From the NCBI RefSeq assembly GCF_001905725.1, contig NZ_LIWB01000018.1, positions 1-64,000 of the forward strand: a DNA stretch of 64,000 nt, given 5' to 3'. The position numbers and the translations under genes were made by a program. Below, one piece after another: positions 26,433 to 35,350 of the stretch; position 1 is the stretch's first letter; each line of letters begins with the position of its first letter. A model generated the notes under the pieces. That model searched no databases and had not been told where the DNA came from. It saw only the letters and a list, made by a program, of their open reading frames with translations. The DNA is from Streptomyces sp. CB02400 (GTDB lineage: Bacteria > Actinomycetota > Actinomycetes > Streptomycetales > Streptomycetaceae).

Positions 26433-28712
26433 ATGGCAGCGAAGCCGCCCAAGGGGGATCCGGTTCAGGACGCGCCGCAGGTCGACGAGCCGAAGCATGC
26501 TGCCGCGGGACTGCCGGCGATCGGGCACACCCTGCGGATGGCCCAGCGGCAGATGGGTGTGAAGCGGACGGCGCTGACGTTGCTCAGCGTGAATCAGAAG
26601 GACGGCTTCGACTGCCCGGGGTGCGCCTGGCCGGAGCCGGAGCACCGGCACCGCGCGGAGTTCTGTGAGAACGGGGCGAAGGCGGTGGCCGAGGAGGCCA
26701 CCCTGCGCCGGGTCACACCGGAGTTCTTCGCCGCGCACTCCGTCGCCGACCTGTCCGGCCGCAGCGGTTACTGGCTGGGGCAGCAGGGGCGGCTGACGCA
26801 CCCCGTGTACCTGCCCGAGGGCGGTGAGCACTACGAGCCGGTCACCTGGGAGCGGGCCTTCGACATCGTCGCCGAGGAGATCGCCGCCCTCTCCTCCCCG
26901 GACGAGGCCGTCTTCTACACCTCCGGGCGCACCAGCAACGAGGCCGCCTTCCTCTACCAGCTCTTCGCCCGCCGGCTCGGCACCAACAACCTGCCCGACT
27001 GCTCCAACATGTGCCACGAGTCGTCCGGCTCGGCCCTGTCGGAGACGATCGGTGTCGGCAAGGGCAGCGTCCTGCTGGAGGACCTCCACAAGGCCGACCT
27101 GATCATCGTCGCCGGCCAGAACCCCGGCACCAACCATCCGCGCATGCTGTCCGCCCTGGAGAAGGCCAAGGCGAACGGTGCTCGGATCGTCAGCGTCAAT
27201 CCGCTGCCCGAGGCGGGGCTGGAGCGCTTCAAGAACCCGCAGACCCCCAAGGGGCTCACCACCGGCGCCGCCCTGACCGACCTGTTCCTGCAGATCCGCA
27301 TCGGCGGCGACCAGGCCCTGTTCCGCCTCCTCAACAAGCTGATCCTGGACACGCCCGGCGCGGTCGACGAGGAGTTCGTGCGCGAACACACGCACGGCTA
27401 CGAGGAGTTCGCCGAGGCCGCGCGCGCCGCCGACTGGGACGGGACGCTCACCGCGACCGGCCTCACGCGCGGGGACATCGAGCGGTGTCTGCGGATGGTC
27501 CTCGAATCGAAGCGCGTCATCGTGTGCTGGGCGATGGGGCTCACCCAGCACAAGCACTCGGTGCCGATCATCCGCGAGGTCGTCAACTTCCTCCTGCTGC
27601 GCGGCAACATCGGCCGCCCGGGGGCGGGCGTGTGCCCGGTGCGCGGTCACTCCAATGTGCAGGGCGACCGCACCATGGGCATCTTCGAGCGGCCCGCGCC
27701 CGCGTTCCTGGACGCCCTGGAGAAGGAGTTCGGCTTCGCGCCGCCGCGCGAGCACGGCTTCGACGTCGTACGGGCCATCCGGGCGCTGCGCGACGGGAAG
27801 GCGAAGGTCTTCTTCGCCATGGGCGGCAACTTCGTCTCCGCCTCCCCCGACACGGAGGTCACCGAGGCCGCGATGCGCCGGGCGCGGCTGACGGTGCACG
27901 TGTCGACCAAGCTGAACCGCTCGCACACCGTCACGGGCGCGCGCGCCCTGATCCTGCCGACGCTCGGCCGCACCGAGCGCGATGTCCAGGGCGGCGGCGA
28001 GCAGTTCGTGACGGTCGAGGACTCCATGGGCATGGTGCACGCCTCGCGCGGGCGTCTGGAACCGGCGAGCGGGCGGCTGCTGTCGGAGCCGGCCATCGTG
28101 TGCCGGCTGGCCCGCCGTGTGCTCGGCGATGACGACACGGTGCCGTGGGAGGAGTTCGAGAAGGACTACGCGACGATCCGCGACCGCATCGCGCGGGTGA
28201 TCCCCGGCTTCGAGGACTTCAACGCGCGCGTGGCGCGTCCCGGGGGCTTCGCGCTCCCGCACGCCCCGCGCGACGAGCGCCGCTTCCCCACCGCCACCGG
28301 CAAGGCCAACTTCACCGCCGCGCCGGTGGAGTTCCCCGAGCTGCCCAAGGGCCGGCTGCTGCTGCAGACGCTGCGCTCGCACGACCAGTACAACACCACG
28401 ATCTACGGTCTCGACGACCGCTACCGGGGGATCAGGAACGGCCGCCGCGTGGTGCTGGTCAACCCGGAGGACGCGCGGGAGCTGCGGCTGGTGGACGGCA
28501 GTTACGTCGATCTGGTCGGCGAGTGGAAGGACGGTGTGGAGCGCAGGGCGCCCGGGTTCCGCGTCGTGCACTACCCGACGGCGCGGGGGTGTGCGGCGGC
28601 GTACTACCCGGAGACCAACGTCCTGGTGCCGCTGGACGCCACCGCGGACACCAGCAACACCCCGGCCAGCAAGTCGGTCGTGGTGCGTCTGGAACAATCG
28701 GCGACCGACTGA
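26433..28712 (+). CDS. FdhF/YdeP-family molybdopterin oxidoreductase
   Basis: The 759-residue protein resembles the alpha subunit of formate dehydrogenases in the YdeP branch. The N-terminal Cys cluster is short (DCPGCAWPEPEHRHRAEFCE) and followed by GRLTHPVYL. Molybdopterin-binding segments are EAVFYTSGRTSNEAAFLYQL, NMCHESSG, VAGQNPGTNHPRM and RGNIGRPGAGVCPVRGHSNV. The terminal domain has LLLQTLRSHDQYNTTIYG. The usual active-site Sec/Cys-His pair is represented by the CHESS region. Substrate and partner are unknown; YdeP in E. coli is linked to acid resistance. ATG at 26433 has AGGAG upstream. Confidence 0.88.
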   Translation: MAAKPPKGDPVQDAPQVDEPKHAAAGLPAIGHTLRMAQRQMGVKRTALTLLSVNQKDGFDCPGCAWPEPEHRHRAEFCENGAKAVAEEATLRRVTPEFFAAHSVADLSGRSGYWLGQQGRLTHPVYLPEGGEHYEPVTWERAFDIVAEEIAALSSPDEAVFYTSGRTSNEAAFLYQLFARRLGTNNLPDCSNMCHESSGSALSETIGVGKGSVLLEDLHKADLIIVAGQNPGTNHPRMLSALEKAKANGARIVSVNPLPEAGLERFKNPQTPKGLTTGAALTDLFLQIRIGGDQALFRLLNKLILDTPGAVDEEFVREHTHGYEEFAEAARAADWDGTLTATGLTRGDIERCLRMVLESKRVIVCWAMGLTQHKHSVPIIREVVNFLLLRGNIGRPGAGVCPVRGHSNVQGDRTMGIFERPAPAFLDALEKEFGFAPPREHGFDVVRAIRALRDGKAKVFFAMGGNFVSASPDTEVTEAAMRRARLTVHVSTKLNRSHTVTGARALILPTLGRTERDVQGGGEQFVTVEDSMGMVHASRGRLEPASGRLLSEPAIVCRLARRVLGDDDTVPWEEFEKDYATIRDRIARVIPGFEDFNARVARPGGFALPHAPRDERRFPTATGKANFTAAPVEFPELPKGRLLLQTLRSHDQYNTTIYGLDDRYRGIRNGRRVVLVNPEDARELRLVDGSYVDLVGEWKDGVERRAPGFRVVHYPTARGCAAAYYPETNVLVPLDATADTSNTPASKSVVVRLEQSATD

Positions 28713-28763
28713 GCGTTCGCTCAGCAGACAGCCGTACCGACGCACGACGAAGGAGCCGGGCCC

Positions 28764-29246
28764 ATGGGAGAGCAGCAGCAGGTGAAGTTCCCGCAGGAGG
28801 TCATCGACGAGTACGCCGCGCTCGGTGTGGACCTGCCGGCGCTGTTCTCGGCGGGTCACCTGGGCACGCGCATGGGCGTGCAGATCCTGGAGGCGTCGGC
28901 GGAGCGGGTCGTCGGGACGATGCCGGTGGAGGGCAACACCCAGCCGTACGGGCTGCTGCACGGCGGCGCGTCCGCCGTACTGGCCGAGACGCTGGGGTCG
29001 GTGGGGTCGATGCTGCACGGCGGCAGCTCCAAGATCGCCGTCGGGGTCGACCTCAACTGCACGCATCACCGCGGCGTCCGCTCCGGCCTGGTCACCGGGG
29101 TCGCCACTCCGGTGCACCGGGGGCGGTCCACGGCGACGTACGAGATCGTCATCACCGACGAGGCGGACAAGCGGGTGTGCACCGCGCGGCTGACCTGCCT
29201 GCTGCGGGACGTCCGGCCCGGCGACGGGGAACAGGCGGCGGGCTGA
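28764..29246 (+). CDS. PaaI-family hotdog thioesterase
   Basis: The 160-residue protein has a hotdog-fold acyl-CoA thioesterase domain at about 40-150. Signatures are NTQPYGLLHGGASAVLAET with the conserved HGG, and the strand VGVDLNCTHHRGVRSGLVTG. Such enzymes hydrolyse aromatic or medium-chain acyl-CoA thioesters in the cytoplasm. GAAGGAGCC at 28749 precedes the ATG. It lies 51 bases after the molybdopterin oxidoreductase gene and may be in the same transcript. A hairpin after its stop ends the unit. Confidence 0.9.
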   Translation: MGEQQQVKFPQEVIDEYAALGVDLPALFSAGHLGTRMGVQILEASAERVVGTMPVEGNTQPYGLLHGGASAVLAETLGSVGSMLHGGSSKIAVGVDLNCTHHRGVRSGLVTGVATPVHRGRSTATYEIVITDEADKRVCTARLTCLLRDVRPGDGEQAAG

Positions 29247-29254
29247 CGGCCGCC

Positions 29255-29286
29255 GGGGATGCGGAGGGCGTCCGCTCCGCATCCCC
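29255..29286 (+). terminator. hairpin terminator after thioesterase
   Basis: Perfect 11-bp stem: ggggatgcgga at 29255-29265 pairs with 29276-29286, ten-base loop, located nine bases past the stop codon. It lacks a long T tract. Confidence 0.7.
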
Positions 29287-29322
29287 GTTGCCGCGGGGCG
29301 GTGGCCGCCCTACGGTGCGGGC

Positions 29323-29745
29323 ATGGGACGGGGAGGCACCACTCGGACGTATCTCCTGGCGGCGCTCGCGGCGGGCCTCGTGGTGACCGGCTGCGGCGCG
29401 TCCGGTTCCGGCCACGCGTCCGGCGGGCAGACGGACACCGCGTCCGACAGGCGGACCGGCTCCGCCCCGCCGTCGCCGCGCGCCACCTCCGACGAGGAGC
29501 TGTGCGCGAAGCTCGTCGGGTACTGGTCCCGCAAGGCCCTCGAAGGCGACACCTACGGCGACTACCAGTCCATGGGGCTGTCCGGCGGGCAGTACGACAT
29601 CCTGCGCGCGGCCGTGGCCGCCGCCCGTCCCGTCGAGAAGCGTCAAGGCCCTCGAGCCGCACACGAGTTGATGGCCCGTAAGGTGCGCGAGGGGTGCGTC
29701 GACCGGTACCGCGGCGGCAAACCGACGGGCGGACCGTGGCAATGA
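29323..29745 (+). CDS. putative lipoprotein
   Basis: The 140-residue product has a clear lipoprotein signal: YLLAALAAGLVVTG followed by Cys24 (lipobox VTGC), then a Ser/Gly/Thr-rich linker to about residue 55. The mature domain is small and helical (DEELCAKLVGYWSRKALEGD ... REGCVDRYRGG), with two Cys that could form a disulfide. No family is recognised. It is monocistronic, just downstream of the thioesterase terminator. Confidence 0.75.
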   Translation: MGRGGTTRTYLLAALAAGLVVTGCGASGSGHASGGQTDTASDRRTGSAPPSPRATSDEELCAKLVGYWSRKALEGDTYGDYQSMGLSGGQYDILRAAVAAARPVEKRQGPRAAHELMARKVREGCVDRYRGGKPTGGPWQ

Positions 29746-30372
29746 CCCCCATCCCTCCCGGCGGTTGGTGAAACCGCAGGCCAACACCCTTGAACCGGCA
29801 ATCCGGAACTTCGGATTCACCGTTCGGTCCGGCACGGAATCCCGGCTTTAGGTGGCCATTACACGGAATTCCCCCTCCGCCCCTTTACCTCACTCGGGGC
29901 TTTCCGTCACCCCCTCCGCGGCGGAATGAGAGAAAGCGCCGGAAACGCCGGACCCTCTTTCCTGGACGTAACTCTGTGTAATACGCGCGCAATGCGGCCA
30001 CCCGCTCCGACCCCATGGGACGCGGGGTGCGCCACCCCTCCCTCCAGGCTTCGCGAGTCGCCTCCAGCAACAACTTCAGGTAATTACCAAAACCTCCGAT
30101 ACACCTGAACACACCGCGCCGGGTCCTGCGGTTTCTCACCATCCGGACAGGGCAAAACGGCGAGAATTCCGCCGTTCCCCCCAGCCAGTACCGCTCTGCA
30201 ATACGTCGTGTCATAACAAGAGAGTCACAGCCTTGGCCAGACCCTCCTCCACGTTCCCCCCACCCGCTTAGAGTCACCGCCAGTCACCGCGCCAGCCCGA
30301 TTGTCACGTCGGCCCAGCGCTCGACTCGGCCATTTCCATCAGGGAGCGGCCGTCAGGGGAAAGGACTGGATC
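29746..30372. other. 627-base intergenic region before livK
   Basis: No convincing gene on either strand. The region is less GC-rich than its surroundings. It contains a small hairpin aatccg/cggatt near 29810-29827 and a TAGAGT hexamer at 30269-30274 that could be a -10 box for livK, but no matching -35 box. A minus-strand frame (29885-30277) is judged a chance opening. Confidence 0.5.
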
Positions 30373-31608
30373 GTGCGTCAACGTTCGCTCATCGCCCTCA
30401 CCGCGGCACTCGCGGCGGGATCGCTCACCCTCACCGCATGCGGGTCGCGCGACGACGACAGCAGCAACGGCAGTGGCGGCGGCGACAAGACCACTGTCGT
30501 GATCGGCATCGACGCCCCGCTGACCGGCGACCTCTCGGCCCTCGGCCTCGGCATGCGCAACTCCGCCGAGCTCGCCGTGAAGACGGCCAACAAGGAGGAG
30601 TACGTCAAGGGCATCGAGTTCGAGCTCGAACCCCTCGACGACCAGGCGCAGCCCTCCGTGGGCCAGCAGAACGCCCAGAAGTTCATCAGCGACAAGGACG
30701 TCCTCGGCGTCGTCGGCCCGCTGAACTCCAGCGTCTCCCAGCAGATGCAGAAGCCGTTCAACGACGCCGGCCTGGTCCAGGTCTCCCCGGCCAACACCGG
30801 CACCGAGCTGACCCAGGGCGACGGCTGGAAGACCGGCGACTCGGTCCGCCAGTTCGACACCTTCTTCCGCACCGCCACCACGGACGAGATCCAGGGTGCC
30901 TTCGCCGCCGAGTACCTCTACACCAAGGCCGGCAAGAAGAAGGTCTACCTGATCGACGACCAGAAGACCTACGGCGCCGGCCTCGCCGCGTCCTTCAAGA
31001 CCAACTTCACCAAGCTCGGCGGCAAGATCGTCGGCAGCGACCACATCAACCCCGAGGACCGCGACTTCAACGCCGTCGTCGCCAAGATCAAGTCGACCGG
31101 CGCCGAGGCCCTCTACTACGGCGGCGAGTACCCGGCCGCCGCCCCGCTGAGCCAGCAGCTCAAGGACAGCGGCCAGAGCATCCCGCTGATGGGCGGCGAC
31201 GGCATCTACTCCGCCGAGTTCCCGAAGCTCAACAAGAAGGCCGAGGGCGACCTCGCCACCTCCGTGGGCAAGCCCGTCGAGCAGCTCCCCTCCGCCAAGG
31301 AGTTCATCGCGAACTACAAGGCCGAGAACTTCGAGGACGCGTACGAGGCGTACGGCGGCCTCACCTACGACGCCACCTGGTCGATCATCGAGGCCGTCAA
31401 GCTGGCGGTCGACGGCAACGACGGCAAGGTCCCCACGGACGGCCGCAAGGCGGTCCTGGACGCCATGAGCAAGGTCAAGTTCGACGGCGTCACCGGCACC
31501 ATCTCCTTCGACGAGTTCGGTGACACCACGAACACCCTGATGACCGCCTACAAGGTCAAGAGCAACGCCTGGTCGCCCGAGTACAGCGCCTCCCCCAAGG
31601 TCGACTGA
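30373..31608 (+). CDS. livK: branched-chain amino-acid ABC transporter substrate-binding lipoprotein
   Basis: The 411-residue extracellular binding protein starts at GTG 30373, with AAAGGA ten bases upstream. Lipobox LTLTAC places the lipidated Cys at residue 23, followed by a Gly/Asp/Ser linker. The periplasmic-binding-protein type 1 domain has VVIGIDAPLTGDLSALG, QKFISDKDVLGVVGPLNSSV, KKVYLIDDQKTYGAGLA and a YGGEYPAAAPLSQQL hinge. It captures leucine, isoleucine or valine (or related amino acids) for the LivHMGF transporter encoded next. A hairpin in the 117-base gap to livH may make this gene more abundant in mRNA. Confidence 0.94.
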   Translation: MRQRSLIALTAALAAGSLTLTACGSRDDDSSNGSGGGDKTTVVIGIDAPLTGDLSALGLGMRNSAELAVKTANKEEYVKGIEFELEPLDDQAQPSVGQQNAQKFISDKDVLGVVGPLNSSVSQQMQKPFNDAGLVQVSPANTGTELTQGDGWKTGDSVRQFDTFFRTATTDEIQGAFAAEYLYTKAGKKKVYLIDDQKTYGAGLAASFKTNFTKLGGKIVGSDHINPEDRDFNAVVAKIKSTGAEALYYGGEYPAAAPLSQQLKDSGQSIPLMGGDGIYSAEFPKLNKKAEGDLATSVGKPVEQLPSAKEFIANYKAENFEDAYEAYGGLTYDATWSIIEAVKLAVDGNDGKVPTDGRKAVLDAMSKVKFDGVTGTISFDEFGDTTNTLMTAYKVKSNAWSPEYSASPKVD

Positions 31609-31656
31609 GCGAGGGGACACACAGCGGAGGAGACACCCCGCACACATTGACCCCAG

Positions 31657-31692
31657 GCCGCGCGGGAGCGCCCACCAGCGCTCCCGCGCGGC
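31657..31692 (+). promoter_or_regulatory. hairpin between livK and livH
   Basis: Perfect 14-bp stem (gccgcgcgggagcg at 31657-31670, partner 31679-31692) with an eight-base loop. It has no T tract, so it is more likely a partial terminator or RNA-stabilising structure than a full stop. Confidence 0.7.
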
Positions 31693-31725
31693 GCCGTATC
31701 CGAACCACTCCACGGAGGCCCTGCG

Positions 31726-32655
31726 GTGAACGAACTGCCGCAACAGCTGGCCAATGGACTCATCCTCGGCGCGATGTACGGACTCATCGCGATCGGCTAC
31801 ACGATGGTCTACGGCATCGTCCAGCTCATCAACTTCGCCCACGGCGAGATCTTCATGGTCGGGGGCTTCGGGGCCCTCACCGTGTTCCTCATACTCCCCG
31901 ACGGCTTCGCCCTCGGCGCAGCCATCCCGCTCATGATCCTCGGCGGCGTCATCGTCTCGGTCGCCTTCGCCACCGCCGCCGAACGCTTCGCCTACCGGCC
32001 CCTGCGCGGCGCCCCACGGCTGGCACCACTGATCACCGCGATCGGTCTGTCCATCGTCCTCCAGCAGATCGTGTGGATGTGGTACCCGGAGGCCAAGAAG
32101 GACCGTTCCTTCCCGCGGTTCCAGGGCGAGCCCATCGACTTCCTCGGCGCCACCATCCAGCGCGGTGACCTCTTCGTCATCATCGCCGCCCCGCTGTGCA
32201 TGCTCGCCCTCGGTCTCTTCGTGTCGAAGACCCGCTCCGGCCGCGGCATGCAGGCCACCGCGCAGGACCCCGACACCGCCAAGCTGATGGGCGTCAACAC
32301 CGACCGCATCATCGTGATGGCGTTCGCCATCGGTGCCGCGTTCGCCGCGATCGCCGCCGTCGCCTACGGCCTCAAGAACGGCCAAGTCGGCTTCCGCATG
32401 GGCTTCCTGATGGGCCTCAAGGCCTTCACCGCCGCCGTCCTCGGCGGCATCGGCAACATCTACGGCGCCATGCTCGGCGGCATCGTCCTCGGCGTCGCCG
32501 AGGCCCTCGCCACCGGCTACATCGCCAACGTCCCCGGCATGGACCTCTTCGGCGGCGGCGCCTGGAAGGACGTATGGGCGTTCGCCCTGCTCATCCTCGT
32601 CCTGCTCTTCCGGCCACAAGGCCTGCTCGGCGAACGCGTCGCGGATCGGGCGTGA
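31726..32655 (+). CDS. livH: branched-chain amino-acid ABC transporter permease LivH
   Basis: The 309-residue permease has about eight membrane helices, beginning LANGLILGAMYGLIAIGYTM. LivH signatures are VYGIVQLINFAHGEIFMVGG and the cytoplasmic coupling segment TARSGRGMQA-like (KTRSGRGMQATAQDPDTAKL). The GTG at 31726 follows ACGGAGGCC. Together with LivM it forms the membrane channel. Its stop overlaps a potential GTG of livM as GTGA. Confidence 0.95.
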   Translation: MNELPQQLANGLILGAMYGLIAIGYTMVYGIVQLINFAHGEIFMVGGFGALTVFLILPDGFALGAAIPLMILGGVIVSVAFATAAERFAYRPLRGAPRLAPLITAIGLSIVLQQIVWMWYPEAKKDRSFPRFQGEPIDFLGATIQRGDLFVIIAAPLCMLALGLFVSKTRSGRGMQATAQDPDTAKLMGVNTDRIIVMAFAIGAAFAAIAAVAYGLKNGQVGFRMGFLMGLKAFTAAVLGGIGNIYGAMLGGIVLGVAEALATGYIANVPGMDLFGGGAWKDVWAFALLILVLLFRPQGLLGERVADRA

Positions 32656-32660
32656 TACCC

Positions 32661-34484
32661 ATGACCACCAGAACTCCCACCACCGACGCCACCGCCAAGG
32701 CGGCCACCGCACCGGCCCCCCCGATCGTCCCGCTGCCGCCCGCCGCGGCACGCGCCGTCACCGTCGCCGGCTCCGCCGTCGCGTTCGTCGGCACCTTCCT
32801 CGCCTGGACCTGGACCGACGAGTTCCCCGGCAACCTCACCGTCACCGGCTACCCCGGCGGCCTGCAGGTCCTCACCCTCGTCGGCGCCCTCCTCACCCTG
32901 CTGTTCGTCCTCTCCGGCTACGGCGTCCGCGGACTGGGCTGGCTCACCCCCGGCGGCACCAACAGCCCCGTCCTGCTGACCGCCCTCGGTGTCCTCGGCA
33001 CCACCGGCTACGCCATGGGCGCCATCAGCCAGGAACTCGGCGGACTCGTCAACCTCGAGCCCGGCGCCTGGGTCTCCGGCATCGGTGCCCTCGTCGCCGT
33101 CATCGGCGCCCTCGGCCTCCCGGCCGACCAGCCGTACGACGCCGACGAGCCGCACCCGGGCCTGTGGGGCCGGATCCGCCACTCCCTCACCGCCCCCGAG
33201 CCCGCCCGCGCCAAGGACCTGCCCTCCTGGGCCGAGATCCTCATCATCGCCGCCGGCTTCGGCATCGGCCTGTACGTGTTCGCGTACGGCATCGGCACCG
33301 AGTACTCCGAGCTGTTCGTCGGCTTCCTGATCATGGCCGCGTTCGGCTTCACCGCGGTCACCCGCGCGGGACTCCTCAGGCGGCTCTCGGCGCTCACCGC
33401 CAAGCACCGCAACGTCACCCTCGCCGCCGCGTTCGTCGCCGCGATCTGCTTCCCCTTCACCCAGAGCAACGACCAGTTCGCCCTCATCGGCGCGAACATC
33501 CTGATCTTCGCCACCGTCGCCCTGGGCCTCAACGTCGTCGTCGGCCTCGCCGGCCTCCTCGACCTCGGATACGTCGCCTTCCTCGGCGTCGGCGCCTACG
33601 CCGCCGCCCTGGTCTCCGGCTCCCCGCAGTCGAGCATCGGCGTGCACTTCCCGTTCTGGGCGGCCGTCCTCACCGGCGCCCTCGCCTCGCTGATCTTCGG
33701 CGTGGTGATCGGCGCACCGACCCTGCGACTGCGCGGCGACTACCTCGCCATCGTGACGCTCGGCTTCGGTGAGATCTTCCGCATCACCATGAACAACCTC
33801 AACGGCAACAGCGGACCCGACGTCACCAACGGCTCCAACGGCATCCCGAACATCCCCGACCTCAAGGTCCTCGGGTTCGACCTCGGAGTACCGCACGACG
33901 TCCTCGGTCACGAGCTCACCCGCTCCGGCAACTACTACCTGCTGATGCTGCTGTTCACGGCCGTCGTCGTCATGGTCTTCCGCCGCTCCGCGGAATCCCG
34001 CATCGGCCGCGCCTGGGTCGCCATCCGCGAGGACGAGACCGCCGCCACCGCCATGGGCATCAACGGCTTCCGCCTCAAGCTCCTCGCCTTCGCCCTCGGC
34101 GCCTGTCTGGCCGGCCTCGCCGGCACCGTCCAGGCCCACGTGTCCTACAGCGTCACCCCCGAGCAGTACCAGTTCGCCGGCTCCGTGCCGCCCAACTCGG
34201 CCTTCCTGCTCGCCGCCGTCATCCTCGGTGGCATGGGCACCATCAGCGGCCCCCTCATCGGCGCCGCGCTGCTCTACCTGATCCCGGCCAAGCTCCAGTT
34301 CATGGCGGAGTACCAGCTGCTCCTCTTCGGCGCCGCGCTCATGCTCCTCATGCGCTTCCGCCCCGAAGGACTGGTCGCCGACCGCAGGAAGCAGCTCGAG
34401 TTCCACGACACCGGACAGCTCGACGTACCGGACGACAAGCCGCTCCCCGACGGCGCGACCGGCGTCGCGAAGGCAGGGGCGTGA
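32661..34484 (+). CDS. livM: branched-chain amino-acid ABC transporter permease LivM
   Basis: The 607-residue permease is longer than typical LivM (about 300-420). The conserved part begins near residue 265 (LIGANILIFATVALGLNVVV) with GLLDLGYVAFLGVGAYAAAL, the coupling segment ESRIGRAWVAIREDETAATA and VILGGMGTISGPLIGAALL. The first 260 residues add several extra helices (AVTVAGSAVAFVGTFLAWTW; VLTLVGALLTLLFVLSGYG). A GTG at 32652 overlaps the livH stop, but the ATG at 32661 gives the more usual MTTRT start; either is coupled to livH. It pairs with LivH. Confidence 0.92.
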   Translation: MTTRTPTTDATAKAATAPAPPIVPLPPAAARAVTVAGSAVAFVGTFLAWTWTDEFPGNLTVTGYPGGLQVLTLVGALLTLLFVLSGYGVRGLGWLTPGGTNSPVLLTALGVLGTTGYAMGAISQELGGLVNLEPGAWVSGIGALVAVIGALGLPADQPYDADEPHPGLWGRIRHSLTAPEPARAKDLPSWAEILIIAAGFGIGLYVFAYGIGTEYSELFVGFLIMAAFGFTAVTRAGLLRRLSALTAKHRNVTLAAAFVAAICFPFTQSNDQFALIGANILIFATVALGLNVVVGLAGLLDLGYVAFLGVGAYAAALVSGSPQSSIGVHFPFWAAVLTGALASLIFGVVIGAPTLRLRGDYLAIVTLGFGEIFRITMNNLNGNSGPDVTNGSNGIPNIPDLKVLGFDLGVPHDVLGHELTRSGNYYLLMLLFTAVVVMVFRRSAESRIGRAWVAIREDETAATAMGINGFRLKLLAFALGACLAGLAGTVQAHVSYSVTPEQYQFAGSVPPNSAFLLAAVILGGMGTISGPLIGAALLYLIPAKLQFMAEYQLLLFGAALMLLMRFRPEGLVADRRKQLEFHDTGQLDVPDDKPLPDGATGVAKAGA

Positions 34485-35350
34485 CCGCCATGACCACCAC
34501 CGCACCCACCACCACGACCGTCCTCGACGCCACCGACGTCACCATGCGCTTCGGTGGTCTCACCGCCGTGCGCTCCGTCGACCTCACCGTCAACAGCGGC
34601 GAGATCGTCGGCCTCATCGGACCCAACGGCGCCGGCAAGACCACCTTCTTCAACTGCCTCACCGGCCTGTACGTCCCCACCGAGGGCAAGGTCTCCTACA
34701 AGGGCACCGTCCTGCCGCCCAAACCGCACCTGGTCACCCAGGCCGGCATCGCACGCACCTTCCAGAACATCCGGCTCTTCGCCAACATGACCGTTCTGGA
34801 GAACGTGCTGGTCGGCCGGCACACCCGCACCAAGGAGGGCCTCTGGTCCGCGCTGCTGCGGCTGCCCGGCTTCAAGAGGGCCGAGGAGGCCTCCCGCGAA
34901 CGGGCCATGGAACTCCTGGAGTTCACCGGTCTCGCCGCCAAGGCCGACCACCTCGCCCGCAACCTGCCCTACGGTGAACAGCGCAAGCTCGAAATCGCCC
35001 GCGCCCTCGCCAGCGAACCCGGCCTGCTCCTCCTCGACGAGCCCACCGCGGGCATGAACCCGCAGGAGACCCGCGCCGCCGAAGAGCTCATCTTCGCCAT
35101 CCGCGACAAGGGCATCGCCGTCCTCGTCATCGAGCACGACATCCGGTTCATCATGAACCTCTGCGACCGGGTCGCCGTCCTCGTCCAGGGCGAGAAGATC
35201 GTCGAAGGACCCGCCGAAGTGGTCCAGGCCGACGAACGCGTCATCGCCGCCTACCTCGGCACCCCCTTCGAAGGCGCCCCCGGCCAGGAGGAAGCCGCCG
35301 AGGTCGCAGCCGCCGAGGCGCACAGCACCACAGAAGGGGACGACAAGTGA
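34481..35350 (+). CDS. livG: branched-chain amino-acid ABC transporter ATPase LivG
   Basis: ATP-binding subunit of 289 residues. Walker A is GPNGAGKTT, the signature region reads LPYGEQRKLEIARALA in place of LSGGQ as usual for LivG, and Walker B is LLLLDEPTAGMNP. The final His of the H-loop is in VIEHDIRF. The GTG at 34481 overlaps the livM stop (GTGA). It hydrolyses ATP with LivF to drive import. The C-terminal tail (about 265-289) is an acidic, low-complexity extension. Confidence 0.95.
   Translation: MTAMTTTAPTTTTVLDATDVTMRFGGLTAVRSVDLTVNSGEIVGLIGPNGAGKTTFFNCLTGLYVPTEGKVSYKGTVLPPKPHLVTQAGIARTFQNIRLFANMTVLENVLVGRHTRTKEGLWSALLRLPGFKRAEEASRERAMELLEFTGLAAKADHLARNLPYGEQRKLEIARALASEPGLLLLDEPTAGMNPQETRAAEELIFAIRDKGIAVLVIEHDIRFIMNLCDRVAVLVQGEKIVEGPAEVVQADERVIAAYLGTPFEGAPGQEEAAEVAAAEAHSTTEGDDK

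Noticed and set aside
29885..30277. Minus-strand open frame of 130 codons upstream of livK
   Set aside because: Contains a rare TTA codon, many non-preferred codons and no ribosome binding site; composition does not match neighbouring genes.
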